The translations under genes and the position numbers were made by a program. A DNA stretch of 64,000 bases from Rotaria socialis (lineage: Eukaryota; Rotifera; Eurotatoria; Philodinida; Philodinidae), in assembly GCA_905331475.1 (NCBI GenBank), contig CAJNYU010000182.1, positions 252,343 through 316,342 on the forward strand, given 5' to 3'. Positions 1 to 17,500 of the stretch are shown in pieces; position 1 is the stretch's first letter; each line of letters starts with the position of its first letter. The notes under the pieces are model-generated. The model searched no databases. It had not been told where the DNA came from and saw only the letters and a list, made by a program, of their open reading frames with translations.

Positions 1-246
1 TTTGTCAAATTCAGATTTCTAAAACGAGAGTTTGTTTTTTGCTTATACACGAGCAGAATTTGACTCTACAAATGTGCAAACAATGCACTTCGATTCGCGT
101 TCTACTCGTCGACTGCATCGTTATTTTATTTTGACAGTGTACAAATCTAACCTACAGACATGGGTACTCTATTTCCGTTTTTGATTTGAGTACAGCCAAA
201 GTATGATCATTTTTCAAGCTGCAATTCTTATTTATTTTTCAACATG
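1..246. other. Intergenic start of window
   Basis: AT-rich sequence with no open frame or splice-bounded exon I could support. It leads directly into the first poly-G-cored repeat. Confidence 0.5.
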
Positions 247-590
247 AAATAAATGCGGAAACATCGGATTTGCATCCGATTGTTATGTGTACTGTAAAAA
301 CTGAGTCGATTTATATATGTTGTGAATAATACTGAGAAAAAAATCCCTGGGGGGGGGGGGGGGGGGGGGGGGGGGGGGNGGTCAATAGTGACAATTTTTT
401 CGATAACTCAGCCGTTTCTTGACGGATCCCTCTCATCTTCGAACTCAACTGAGATATTGATGAGATCATTCTGTGTACAAAATTTCATGACAATCGGATC
501 AGCCTTTCAGGAGCTATCGTGTAAACGGCCGGCCGGACACGCTGACCGATTTTATAGCGTATTCACTTTTGTTTTTTGAGTACACAAAAG
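247..590 (+). repeat. Poly-G-cored interspersed repeat, copy A
   Basis: First of three related copies. Order: the motif aataaatgcggaaacatcgg; a short palindrome (atcggat, spacer ttgc, atccgat); about 50 bases of AT-rich sequence; a run of about 30 G interrupted by an N; about 200 bases of conserved sequence (gtcaatagtgacaatttttt onward); and a final hairpin-like segment (gtattca ... tgagtac). The N shows the homopolymer was not resolved. Open frames across it are glycine or proline runs caused by the G tract and are not genes. It matches no element family I can name. Confidence 0.85.
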
Positions 591-1675
591 ACAGAATAGA
601 CAGGAGTATGTTGTGCTTAAATTCAAACTAATACCAACAACCGATCCGATTTCTGACGAGGGAAGAAATGGAATTAATGAATTTTTTTGTTTCGTTGAGA
701 CAGTTGAATTTTTTCTCAGTTTCCTTAGGAACGGGTTAATGTTGATTTTGAGTTCTACATGATAATTAAATTGATGCCAAACATAAAGAAAAAATTTCAT
801 CACAAAAACAGACTTAGCCAATAATAAAACCAAATGATAAAAGCTCCTTGTGTAGATCGAAACCCGATAATTATTAGTAAGACTAGACATTTAACCTCAC
901 CTTTTTTAAATATGCTTCGACACAAATAGCCTATAAACACAAGGCAATGTGTATTATTTTCAATCAAATAATAATTGTTATTAACTTTTGCGTCTTCCCT
1001 TCCCGCAGCTACACAATGAACTAATTCAAACAACAGTAAACAATCGAAACCATAGATATTCTCTCACTCCTACAGACTTTCTAATCATGAGCGTAGTGTT
1101 ATTTTCTCTCACAGAATAAAGAATGTCACGAACTGTAAACAGGCGAAAGAGATTTTCAATAATACGTTAGTATGATTTTGATAGTTGTGCAAACATGCCT
1201 TCCCTCGTCGTTACTGAATAATTCTTCAGCAAAAAATCATTTAAAGAACTTTACGAAAATTAATCGTTTCTATCGATCGAAATTCAGCATTCAAATTAGC
1301 GATAACGTATATCGGTGCTTGAAAAGTACTCACAATTGCTGTTATCTAACTTTTTCATTTCGACTTTATACCATTCAAAGCACTGTTATCAATAAAACAC
1401 ATACCATATATATTTTCATTCGTACTTGAAGGATGATGTATATGTAATAAACGCATAAGAAAACAAAAACAAATTGACAGGTTCACGTTTAAAAAAAAAG
1501 AGTCACAAATATACACAGCTATTGATGGTATATAGTTATGCTGCTTATTTATTGTTATTGTTTTTTGGCAAAAAAAGAAGTAGAAAATAGAACGAAAAAG
1601 AAACGTAAATGATGAATTCAATTATTTCTTTTGAACCTAAAGAATAAATAAAATTAGCAAAAAAACAAAGTTGAA
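591..1675. other. Intergenic, 3' of CFAP20
   Basis: No supported gene. Short frames on both strands lack codon character and splice context. The reverse complement of tttatt near 1547 could be the AATAAA signal of the CFAP20 transcript. Confidence 0.4.
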
Positions 1676-2453
1676 TTATGTTTTTACCGGTAAATATAAT
1701 TTGAATTCCGGTGGCAATTCATCTTCCGAATAAAGTCGATCAGAAAAGTAGACCCGTCGAATTCGACAATTAGCATGAATCTATAAATTGTTGTTGTTGT
1801 TAGAAAGAAAAAAGGGTTACTTTGTTCTTTTGTTTTTCAAAAGAATTTAGCATACTTGAACTCTGAGTGTTTCAATATAATTGGTACCATAAGCACGTCG
1901 TGTAAAATCAGATAAATTAAATTGAATCTGATTCCATCCATCATCCAATCGCATAGGCATTGTACAAATAAATGGTTTTACTCGTGTTGTTGATTGATAA
2001 TTACTAGCACGAAAACGACGACGAACATTTCGGTCATCGAGTACCTTATGGTTAGAAAGAGATGAGTTTCTTTTTTTTTCTAGCGGAAAACAACGAGAAA
2101 TTATCTTCTTACTTGTACTTCGAATGTAAAATATTTCTTTAAATTTTTAATAATCATAACAAGAAATGGTAGTTTAATTCCGAGTGTTTTCTTTGGATCA
2201 GCTGGACATGTTACATATGTTGTGCTAACATTCGTACCAACGATTTCCAACACAAGGGATTGAATTTCATTATCTGTTATACGTTTGATGTGCCCATTAC
2301 GTACCTTAAATAAAAGAAGAGAAACAGAAAAGATTGAATTTGAAATTTTCATAGAAATCTCCAACTAACTTTCTTATCCCAGATTTGTAATGGTTTACTG
2401 CCAATACTATAGAGTATTGAGAGAAAGCCACTCTGAAACGTATTTTTGAACAT
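1676..2453 (-). CDS. CFAP20: Cilia- and flagella-associated protein 20
   Basis: Four exons (2453-2370, 2304-2113, 2044-1856, 1780-1676) join in frame to 189 residues; human CFAP20 is about 193. The protein begins [20 protein letters not shown] and continues through [53 protein letters not shown] and [11 protein letters not shown], all near-identical to the animal protein. CFAP20 is a microtubule inner protein that binds the inner junction of ciliary doublets and affects tubulin modification and ciliary motility. Introns are 65, 68 and 75 bases with GT-AG ends. The start is fixed by family alignment. The gene lies between two poly-G-cored repeats and looks intact. Identity is very secure. Confidence 0.97.
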
Positions 2454-3670
2454 ATCTCAAAAGACAAGATGAGAGAGTAAATGAATGATGGTAAAAAAGG
2501 CGAGTTTGTGGCAAGCAAAGTCGCCATAGGTACGTCAGTCACTTGGAAACACAGTGTCGATCGACGGCGACGACAACTTTTCTTTTTCCTCTTGTTGATA
2601 ATCAACTCATATATTAATATGGTCGATTGATTGCTTAGCAACCAGCGTCGATACGGAAATCGAATTAAATCAAATTTTCTAAACGAGAATAAATTCTAGT
2701 TATGCTAATCATCAATTTATGCCTGTCAAAGTTGTCTATTTCAAATGATAGAGGGCGCACATATACGACTGTCGTTCATCTTATTTTAATAGAAGGTGTT
2801 TGAGATTCATTTTAGTAGTTACACAATGTTTTTAAGGGCTATTATTTGATCTAGATTACATTTTCAATAAATAAATGATCTCTGAGTACATTGATAATTT
2901 AAAAAATCAACGAAAGACAGAAAGTCATTAGAAAATTGATAGACGAAACGAAAGTCAAGGTAGAAAATGTAAGTTTACTAAACAGTCGATAGGTTAATTA
3001 TATATTTTCTTCTCATCATTCAGTCACTAATTTCATCTCCTAGAATGTTGAATTCGTTAGATCAAGAATCAAATTACATTCTTCTATTTATGTATGATTT
3101 TGTATTGCATAGTTTACATAGCAAATTGTTCTATTGAAACTCGCAAATATATTTTAACTCTATGATACTCAAAGATATCTGACGTTGCTACAGATAGTTT
3201 CATAAGAAATCAAGTATTCTAGTATCTAAATCAATACTTAAGATCTTTATTCATCAAATAGAAATGTGACGTAAACAATTTTTTTCTTCTCTGATATGTT
3301 TTTTCTGCACGATTCAATGAACCTCTGTAATACTACATATCATTAATCAATAGAATAAATTAGCTCGTAAATTTTATCGAAGAATAAATTGATTTCAATC
3401 TGTCGTTATTTTGGTTCGAAATTCATCAACATCGATTCAATTAACTTTATGATAAATCTTCCGATTACGTATAAGTCATGTCCAACAACAAACGTTCTTA
3501 ACAAGAACAAATTCGAATGGAACCTCTCACAAACATTACTATTCACATATCAATTGATTAATCGTTCTTTCGTTTATCTAAAAATCAATTTCCTCTGCTA
3601 GAAATATAACTAATAAAACATGTTTACTAGTCTTCTCAAACTTCTCGTCTATCAATATTCCGTTCTCAAA
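2454..3670. other. Intergenic, 5' of CFAP20
   Basis: AT-rich, holding the CFAP20 5' flank. No further exon with splice context was seen, and the open frames are short and low-complexity. Confidence 0.4.
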
Positions 3671-3673
3671 CTA

Positions 3674-3777
3674 CAATAAATGCGGAAACATCGGATTTGC
3701 ATCCGATTGTTATGTGTACTGCAAAAACTGAGTAGATTTATATATGTTGTGAATAATACTGAGAAAAAAATCCCTGT

Positions 3778-3849
<72 letters not shown>

Positions 3850-4053
3850 CAATAATGACAATTTTTTCGATAGCTCAGCCGTTTCTTGACGGATCCTTCT
3901 CATCTTCGAACTCGACTGAGATATTGATGAGATCATTCTGTGTACAAAATTTCATGACGATCGGATCAGCCTTTCAGGAGCTATCGTGTAAACGGCCGGC
4001 CGGACACGCTGACCGATTTTATAGCGTACTCACTTTTGTTTTTTGAGTATACA
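3674..4053 (+). repeat. Poly-G-cored interspersed repeat, copy B
   Basis: Direct copy of the element at 247-590, about 3.4 kb away and nearly identical outside the G tract. The G run is uninterrupted and about 70 bases long (about 3777-3848). The flanking palindrome (atcggat ttgc atccgat) and the terminal hairpin-like gtactca ... tgagtat are kept. The glycine or proline frames through it are artefacts of the homopolymer. Confidence 0.88.
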
Positions 4054-5168
4054 AAAATACACACACATCAATTAAGCTTTCTAATATTTTTTTCCCAATT
4101 TATTTTGAGGTGTACAAAACTTTATTACTTCTGAATTTTAAATTCCTGGAAATAGTAATTCTGAATGCAGTAATCAGAGATCAGAATGCATTGAACTCTT
4201 GAGAATTTGCAGTCATCTTTCGGGATCTAGAATATAATCAGAAAAGTATCCGGCAAGACACGTTTTTTTGAATACCGTTCATATTAATCAACTCGCATAT
4301 GAATTCAGAATTCCCTTTAGTATAATAAAAATAATTGACTTTGTTAGAGAACTAAACATTTCCTCTCGTATATCAGTTTCACTTAAAAATGTCAGGTTTC
4401 TCGTTTATCAAAACTGCTTATTCAAAAAAATAAAACACTCGAGGCTGTGCTTTTCTAGCCTTTCTTTGCTATGGCATGCGCATGGAATCCTCTGTAGTGC
4501 AGTATATATATATAGAAGTAATCCTTCTAACATCGATCTTTATCCGATCAATTATTTCATGACATGAAAAATTATTCTTAATTATTTATTTGTTGTCGTT
4601 TGCAATAGAACTGAATCTTCTGATTATCATCACTGATCAAAAGAATGAAGACAAAAAGGAAAATGACAAGTAAGCCAAAAAAAAATACGTTTTGGTAATT
4701 AACTCTTTTTCACACAACGCAACAAAGAAAAAAAAGAAAGAGAGGAAGGTATGAGCAGCAGCAACAACAACAACATCAAACAACAAAAGAGAAAGAAAGA
4801 AAAAAAGAAGAAAGATAAATTTGTCATGTCAGAAGAGGCCTAATAAACGTCGTGTTTTCTTCTTTGTTCAAAAAGAAAAGAAAACGCAAAAGACAAAATA
4901 AATAGAATAAATACTTTTTTTCACAAAAGATAAATTCATGGTGTCATATTGGCACAAAAAGAATATGAGGTATAGCGATAGTCAAAGCTGATGATTTATT
5001 GTGGTCATAGTAAATAAAACAAAAAAAACCGAGACAATTAACACAACATTAAGAAAAAAGAGGAATGAATAATCGAAAGAGAAAGGGTACACAAAAAAGA
5101 AAATATGAATGTGACAGCCCGTGAACAAATGATCACATGCATAAGAAAAATTTTGATAATCAACAGAA
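4054..5168. other. Intergenic / CaMKII 3' flank
   Basis: Low-complexity A- and GA-rich sequence. The reverse complement of tttatt at about 4995 supplies an AATAAA about 170 bases past the CaMKII stop, a plausible polyadenylation signal. No independent gene seen. Confidence 0.4.
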
Positions 5169-10972
<5,804 letters not shown>

Positions 10973-11019
10973 ATTGGTAATAGATGTTGCCGATGTAGGA
11001 GAAACCTTTATATTGTTCT

Positions 11020-11110
11020 TAGTATTATTATTATTGCTGCTGTTGATATTAGTATTGATAGGATTGTTGTTGTTGTTGTTGTTGTTGTTGTTACTGTTAT
11101 TAGTATTACT
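11020..11110 (-). repeat. (GTT/AAC)n tract at CaMKII 5' end
   Basis: A trinucleotide tract rich in gttgttgtt, read as AAC/AAT on the minus strand. If translation began at the ATG at 11167 it would encode an Asn-rich N-terminal extension of CaMKII with a run of about ten Asn; otherwise it is 5' UTR. Confidence 0.7.
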
Positions 11111-11170
11111 TGTATTGTTATTAATGGTATTGAAAATTTTGTTAAATAGCGTGCTATTATATTTCATACA

Positions 11171-11504
11171 GATAATACAAGAAAATTCGATAATGTTGAC
11201 TTGGATCGATTATATGAAAATGAATAAACAGAAGGAGCTGGACGTTGGGTCATCATCATTGTTAGTTAAAAGAATATATATATCAGTTCAACATATGGAT
11301 ACTAAAAGCATGCATCGTAATAAAAGCAACAAAACGAAGGAGATCGTTCTTATCGTCGTTTATCGCAATAACAATCTAGTAGTGATGTAGCAGTAGGAGA
11401 AACAGCAGAAGCGACTATAAAAGATGGTTATTTCTGGTCGACGAGACACACAAACACATACATACCCACAGAAACCGACTCTGTTGTCGATTCAGGTGGG
11501 GAGA

Positions 11505-11536
<32 letters not shown>

Positions 11537-11950
11537 CAGATCGAGCAGAGAAAAGACAAATAAGAATAAGAAGAAACAGCAGTTGTAGTAACAGCAGCAA
11601 TTGTAAAGAGCGAGCAAGTAAACTCAAGACGATGCCGAACCACTCATACACAGGAAGAAAAAGAAAGTATGGAATGGCTGCTAATAAAACACACGAATGC
11701 AGAATTATAATTGAAATTTGAAAAAATAATTTCTATAAATAATTATCAACCAAACAATATTGCTTTTATCTATAAATATACAAAAATATTATCAGCATAT
11801 ACCTTATATAAATAAAAAAGAGCGGATCTTGATTATGATTGGTTTATTTTATTTAGCCAATCGATAACAATTTCGAAAGACTGAAATTACTCTTGTCTCT
11901 TGCGTATCTGTGTTTTTTGTCGATTCAATTTATTATTAAAGTTCGTAAAT
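11171..11950. other. Divergent promoter region, CaMKII / UBL5
   Basis: Lies between the CaMKII 5' end (minus strand) and the UBL5 start (plus strand), so it should hold both promoters. Contains a GA microsatellite (about 11510-11532) and a tataaat-rich stretch near 11765-11815. No coding exon recognised. Confidence 0.45.
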
Positions 11951-12398
11951 ATGATTGAAATTATCTGCAATGATCGTTTGGGTAAAAAAGTACGTGTTAA
12001 ATGTAATCCTGATGATACCATTGGTGATCTCAAAAAATTAATTGCTGCTCAAACGGGTACAAAAGCGGAAAAAATTGTTTTAAAAAAGTGGTGTAAGTAT
12101 TTTGAAAGAAATATTTTTAATTTACAATATCAAACCCTAAAGATTTAATTATCCATCTAAATCAAATTTGATCGATAGATAAAGTAGAACAAAATAATTC
12201 ATTTTTTCTAATATATTAAAGTAACGAAAATAAAAATCTATTTAAATTTTTTTCGTTCAATTTAGATAACATATTCAAAGACAATATCACTCTAGCTGAC
12301 TACGGTATGTAAACAAATTTTATTCTTATCTATTTATTTTATTCTACTTTATTTTAGAAATTCATGACGGGATGAACATTGAACTTTATTATCAATAA
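11951..12398 (+). CDS. UBL5: Ubiquitin-like protein 5 (Hub1)
   Basis: Three exons (11951-12092, 12266-12304, 12358-12398) give 73 residues, the exact family length. The protein starts [20 protein letters not shown], continues through [18 protein letters not shown] and [20 protein letters not shown], and ends [13 protein letters not shown]. The C-terminal YY-x, in place of the diglycine of ubiquitin, is diagnostic. Hub1/UBL5 is not conjugated; it binds spliceosomal proteins and tunes splicing, and acts in the mitochondrial unfolded protein response in worms. An upstream in-frame ATG exists at 11900, but family alignment sets the start at 11951. The stop TAA lies inside an AATAAA hexamer. Confidence 0.98.
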
Positions 12399-12399
12399 A
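12394..12399 (+). terminator. AATAAA overlapping UBL5 stop codon
   Basis: Hexamer AATAAA includes the TAA stop of UBL5. Another candidate (aataaaaa) lies near 12466, so it is not known which is used for polyadenylation. Confidence 0.4.
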
Positions 12400-12582
12400 G
12401 ATTAAATTGTTATAGAAAAGAAAGAAATATAACCTGTTTATAAGTTTATTTGATATGAAATAATGAAATAAAAAAGCATTTAATGACAAAAAAAAACAAT
12501 CAAAAAACATGCATGAAGAGACTTATATGCAAAAGAATAAAAGGATTTTCTCAGGCGTATATAATATTCATTTCTGCAGATT

Positions 12583-12842
12583 TCAATAACGTGAAACAGG
12601 CTCTCTCACAATGTATGGGTAACCTTGTTGTCCATACATAGGCTGTGTTGTCGGCACATACACGACTCGTTCGCTGAAGTAGAAAAAAAAAAAAGGAAAA
12701 TTTAGTGAATATTATAGATGCAGAACAATATATAGTATTTTTTTTACCGTGGTTGACAACAAGGTAAACAGCAGCAAAGTAAATTGAGTGGAATACAACA
12801 GACACAAATGTCTAATGTATCAGAACATGGGCAAATATCTGG
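12583..12842 (-). CDS. Cysteine-rich small protein, 3' exons only
   Basis: Two exons (12842-12748 and 12673-12583) join in frame across a 74-base GT-AG intron. The first encodes a very Cys-rich segment (PDICPCSDTLDICVCC, LLCCCLPCCQPR). The second gives ERVVYVPTTQPMYGQQGYPY and ends VREPVSRY. Clustered Cys with hydrophobic residues resembles small palmitoylated or Cys-rich single-pass membrane proteins, but I cannot name the family. The first exon opens with an acceptor at a codon boundary, so at least one 5' exon with the start codon lies upstream (above 12843); I could not identify it. The two in-frame exons with intact splice sites support a real gene. Confidence 0.6.
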
Positions 12843-14533
12843 CTAGAAAATAAATGTAACTCGTTTATTATGCATGATTGTATAATCTATGGCTCGGTCA
12901 TGGGCTTTTCAGTTTATTCTATTCATAGAAATGTTAATAATGTAAGCTTTATTAATTTTTTTTCTTTTTTCCCATGAAACGGATCCGTTTAGACGAGTAA
13001 GGTCATTACAACAAATATATTATCTAACATGTTCTAAACGTTAAAAATCTGCACGCCCTTTCTTCTTGAAAAAAAAATGAAGTGAAAATCTGCTCAATTA
13101 CACCTACGTACAATGCACATGATTCGCGTTGTTTTGCAAACGTTTGCTTATTGATGTATGAGAAATCGAATGAAATGATGAATAATAGCACCCACATATT
13201 ATGTTGTTGATTTCCTGTCGCATAGAATTGGTTATTTTTCTCCTCTTCTCTCCTATTCTATACGCCAGTCTATTTTGATTCCTGCCGAATTGCATATAAT
13301 CTTTGCATAGAATGACATTCTATTTTTGCTTATGATGTCCTTGATATTTGTTTAAAGATTTCCGTCATCTCTATCATAATACTAAGCATGTATTTGTCTT
13401 TTGTTTTAACTACAGTTAGATTTGAGGGAAAAGGAAGAAAATAGTTTCAACTTACTTTCAATGCATCAAAAGATTAGTATTTTTTAATTAGTAGCATTTT
13501 ATCTATCTTTGCTAGTACATTTTTCGTTTCTTTCTGTTAAGGAGAACACAAAAACAGCAAATGAATATAATCCACTGTTCGTATAAAGTGTAGTACAACA
13601 ATTGCAAAAGAAGAGAATTACAAAAAAAAATATATATAAAGAAAAAAAACAATGTTAATTGTCGTTTTAGTCAACGCCAAATTTAAATAGTTTTGTTAGA
13701 AAAATCGGGACGGAGCAACACAAACAAAAAATTCATTTGACTAGTTGATCAAACATTCGGTATATGTTAATTCAAGTGAAATATATGTTTATTAAGTGAA
13801 GAGATTGAATCGTTCTAAAGGAAAAAAAAGTCACCAATAAGTCAACATTGATTTGTTGTTCTTGTAAAAAGATATTTCATTACGACCTCTTGAAACTATA
13901 AAAACCTTGAAAAAGCAATCACTCTATTCAGCATAAATTATTAATTGATGAGAAAATGTTGTATTTTATGTAGCCCTATTAATACAAGAGAGAGAGAGAA
14001 TAAAGCACTGAATGGTCACTTGGGGATCATCTGGAAAACTGAACCTTTACTTATTAAGCGTCTATCCATTGAAGGAGACTTTATAAAAATATATCTTTCA
14101 AGTCGGCCTCCTTCCAATGGTCACTAGCTTGAATCGACTACAGTAAAATTCTCCATCTGATAGTTGTTTTGGAAATGCTATGGATAGTGGTAAAGGATGA
14201 ACTATTTACATGACATGTCAACTAATTTATTTTTCTATTGAATGGGTCATGAAAGCTAATTCCCATGTGTGACTATCTGAAAGAAAATAGATTAGATATA
14301 AGCAGAATTCCTCTAGCAAATTATTTCTATCTATTGTATTCAGTTCAAAGACAACAGGAAAAGAGACATGTCTAATCTCTATCTATTCTTCCATTACACG
14401 ATCTTCTCGGGTTTGTTTTATTTTCATTGTATGAACTAATGAATGGTTTGGTTCGATATCGTCACGTTTCATTGATGCATTTTGTATTCAGTCATGTTTT
14501 GTCAAGCAAAACTATTGTCAAATATTTTCGTTG
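12843..14533. other. Spacer between small Cys-rich gene and tyrosine kinase
   Basis: AT-rich, with no supported exon. It probably holds the missing 5' end of the Cys-rich gene and the 3' UTR of the kinase gene. Confidence 0.35.
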
Positions 14534-17500
14534 TCAAAAAACAAAAAAAGCAAATTTTGATGTCGCGCGTCGCGGTGAAAGTGTATAGTCGCTCTGAAAA
14601 TAGGATTTGCTAAGATTGTAATCATTATTCATACTTTTTGTGCGATATTTGTTTGGTGTAAATGATGCCGGTAGTTCTAGAATATGTTTGACCGTTGCAG
14701 TAGTTAATTTACTTCCTAGACTTGATAGATCTGGTGGTGGTGGTAGAGGTTTTCCTGTAATTGATTGTTCTAGGTTAGTTTTTTTTATTGATGATGCTCG
14801 CGAATTCGAACTAAGTATTGAATGATTATCGTCGTTGTCGGTTGATAGGGATGAATAATGTGAATGAGAATCAGATTTTTCTTGATTATACGATGATGAC
14901 GATGAACGTTCGTCGTGTGTTGACGATGAACACGATGAATTATTAATACGTCTATTAGTCAACAGATTATATGTAGGTTTTACTGGTTCACTGAGATCAC
15001 CTAGAAAACCAAAACTAGATCAACTTTAATGAATAACGCAACATGACAAACCATTTAATCGGCCGGATTTTTCATTTGATGTATCTATTTTTAATTCAGC
15101 TAAATAACATGCCAATGATGTCGATAGATTATTCGAATCTGAAATGATTATCTTGATTAAGGTCAGCCAGAACATGCCTTTTGTTTACCTGTTATGTCAT
15201 CTGATGGATATTGATTTATATTGACAAGTGGTGATTGAAACTAAAGGTAGAGCAATATTTGTCATGTCACGTACATTCATTTCCTCGTATGGGCAATATT
15301 ATTGATACGTGACGTGACTACGCAGAATTAAAAAAAAACGATATTTTAGACTAAATTTTTATTTATTATACGTAAGCCGAGTTACCCTGGAGTTCAGAGA
15401 AGAAAAAAACGAAACTTGACTTTTAACCGGCAGTATCGACGAATCTAATTCGCGATTGGCTACTTTAACATTAGGAGTAGCAGTCTTCTTTTATTATTGA
15501 ACAACATATTTATTTATACTTTAATGTAACCTTGACAATGAAGTTGCTATTTTTACTCTATCATAATAGCAGGGCTCCTTCTTTTTTTGTTGCTCTCCGG
15601 GATGATTCTACTGAAATTCTAGACCATACTGTGATCATTAGTTTTATGTCGTGACGTCTAGAAAAATAGAACGTGAGAAATTCATAAACTAGATAATTCT
15701 ATAAATCATGGATAGCAGAGAAAAATCTATGGCGCATGAGTGGCCACTAGAAAAATGTGCTTAACTATACGTTGAGCAAAATTTTGATAATCTCTTTTGA
15801 CGACGAGTTCATGCATTCAGAATCGTGCTTTTTTTCCATATTGTAACGATAACAAAAAGAAACAAGATATTCTCAAGTACTTTGGAAAGGTTAATGTTAG
15901 TTTAAGTGATTTATACAAACTTACATTGATGATTGGAGATGATGATCTTAGCGGGACACTGTCTTGGGCTAAAATTGTTGGTGATTTTGATTCAGAATAA
16001 ATCTCTGTAAATGCTTGCATAACTTCATCGAATAAAGACGAATTTTGTTGGATACTCTAAAGACAGAGAGAGAAAAAAAGACGGCAATAGCCAACAAAAA
16101 GATAATCTCATAGAAACCGTACTGATGCTTGTTCAATCACAACATCTTCTTGTTTAACGCCAGTAATACAGAGCGCATCATAATTTTCTTTCACTAGGAA
16201 AATGATAGAAAAATAGGAAATTAAATTTTTGCGTCAATTTACCTGTTGCTTCGATGTGATATGCATGAACAAAATCTGATTGCGGCGAACTAATCATATC
16301 CTTTGAAATTTGTTTTGGTTTAGTTTTCGTTGCGTTTCGTTTTATGCCTAAGACAAAATCAACAGTATATTTTGTCGTGGATAAGTCTGCTTACCTGTTT
16401 TCCTATGGAATATATAGTTCATCGTTGATGATGGCGAGTTAGTTGTTGTGGTTGCTGCTGCTGTAGTTATGTTTTGTTTAGAGAAAGATATTATGTGTAA
16501 TGGCTCAACGTCGATATTGTAAACATAACCTATTTGGCCATCGACAGAAACACACTGAAGAAAATCATCCGTTGATGATGATGAAGATATAGGAGAAACT
16601 TGGAGGCTAAAATAAATAATAATAAGAAAAAAAGGCGTTCAAGTTGTATATTTTTTTGCTGTTTTTCTTCTTATCCGAACGCCAAACTTGTAATTCAAGG
16701 ATAAAATAATAAATAGATTTTTTTAAAATAAACTGATCGATAAAAGTAAGTAAAACGTTGAGCATCGCATAATAGAAAAATAAATGACCCTGATCTATTT
16801 GCTCACTTATATACATACGAAGAAGTAGTCAGAGGTATGTTTATGTAACAATGCGTTTTAAACATGAGTGCTTATGCACATCATATTCCGTTGCTTCTCT
16901 CTGCTTCATAATATGTATGTTAAGAGGCCGAAATCTGATGTACATACCATCGATCGAGAATTGTCAATGGTCCACGTCGACAGGATTCTATTGAGAGAAA
17001 GCCATCGGGTAAATTTATTGATTTATGATTATTATTTTCTTTCCACCGTACTTGTTTGAATTCAATCTGAAATATATTGATTTTTATTATCGTAGTGATT
17101 CGCGTCTCTAGACATAGTTTAAGTTGTACTTCTCGTAATGTTTTTTCTAATTGAGAAAATGTTGGACGTTCACACGGTTCATATTTCCAACAATGAAGCA
17201 TTATTTGATATAACTCAGATGTGGCATAGGCTGGCCTTGACAAACGTTGATGATTAGACGCATTGATAGCATTTGCAATCTTAGTAGAAGCAAGAAACAT
17301 TTTTTTTTTATTTAACAGACTTCCGTAGGGACTTTCAGAAGTACAAGAAATCATCTTAGTCAACATATACTATTTAGAAAAAGTTCTCTATTCCTAAACA
17401 AATCTTACTTCTTCGTTGGTCAATCCTTCCCAGGGTAGTTGCCCATAAGTGTAACATTCCCACATTGAAACGCCAAACGAAAAAACATCTGATGCTGTTG

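Noticed and set aside
3652-3936. Minus-strand frame with a run of about 23 prolines
   Set aside because: It is the poly-G tract of repeat copy B read on the other strand; the flanks match the repeat, not a gene.
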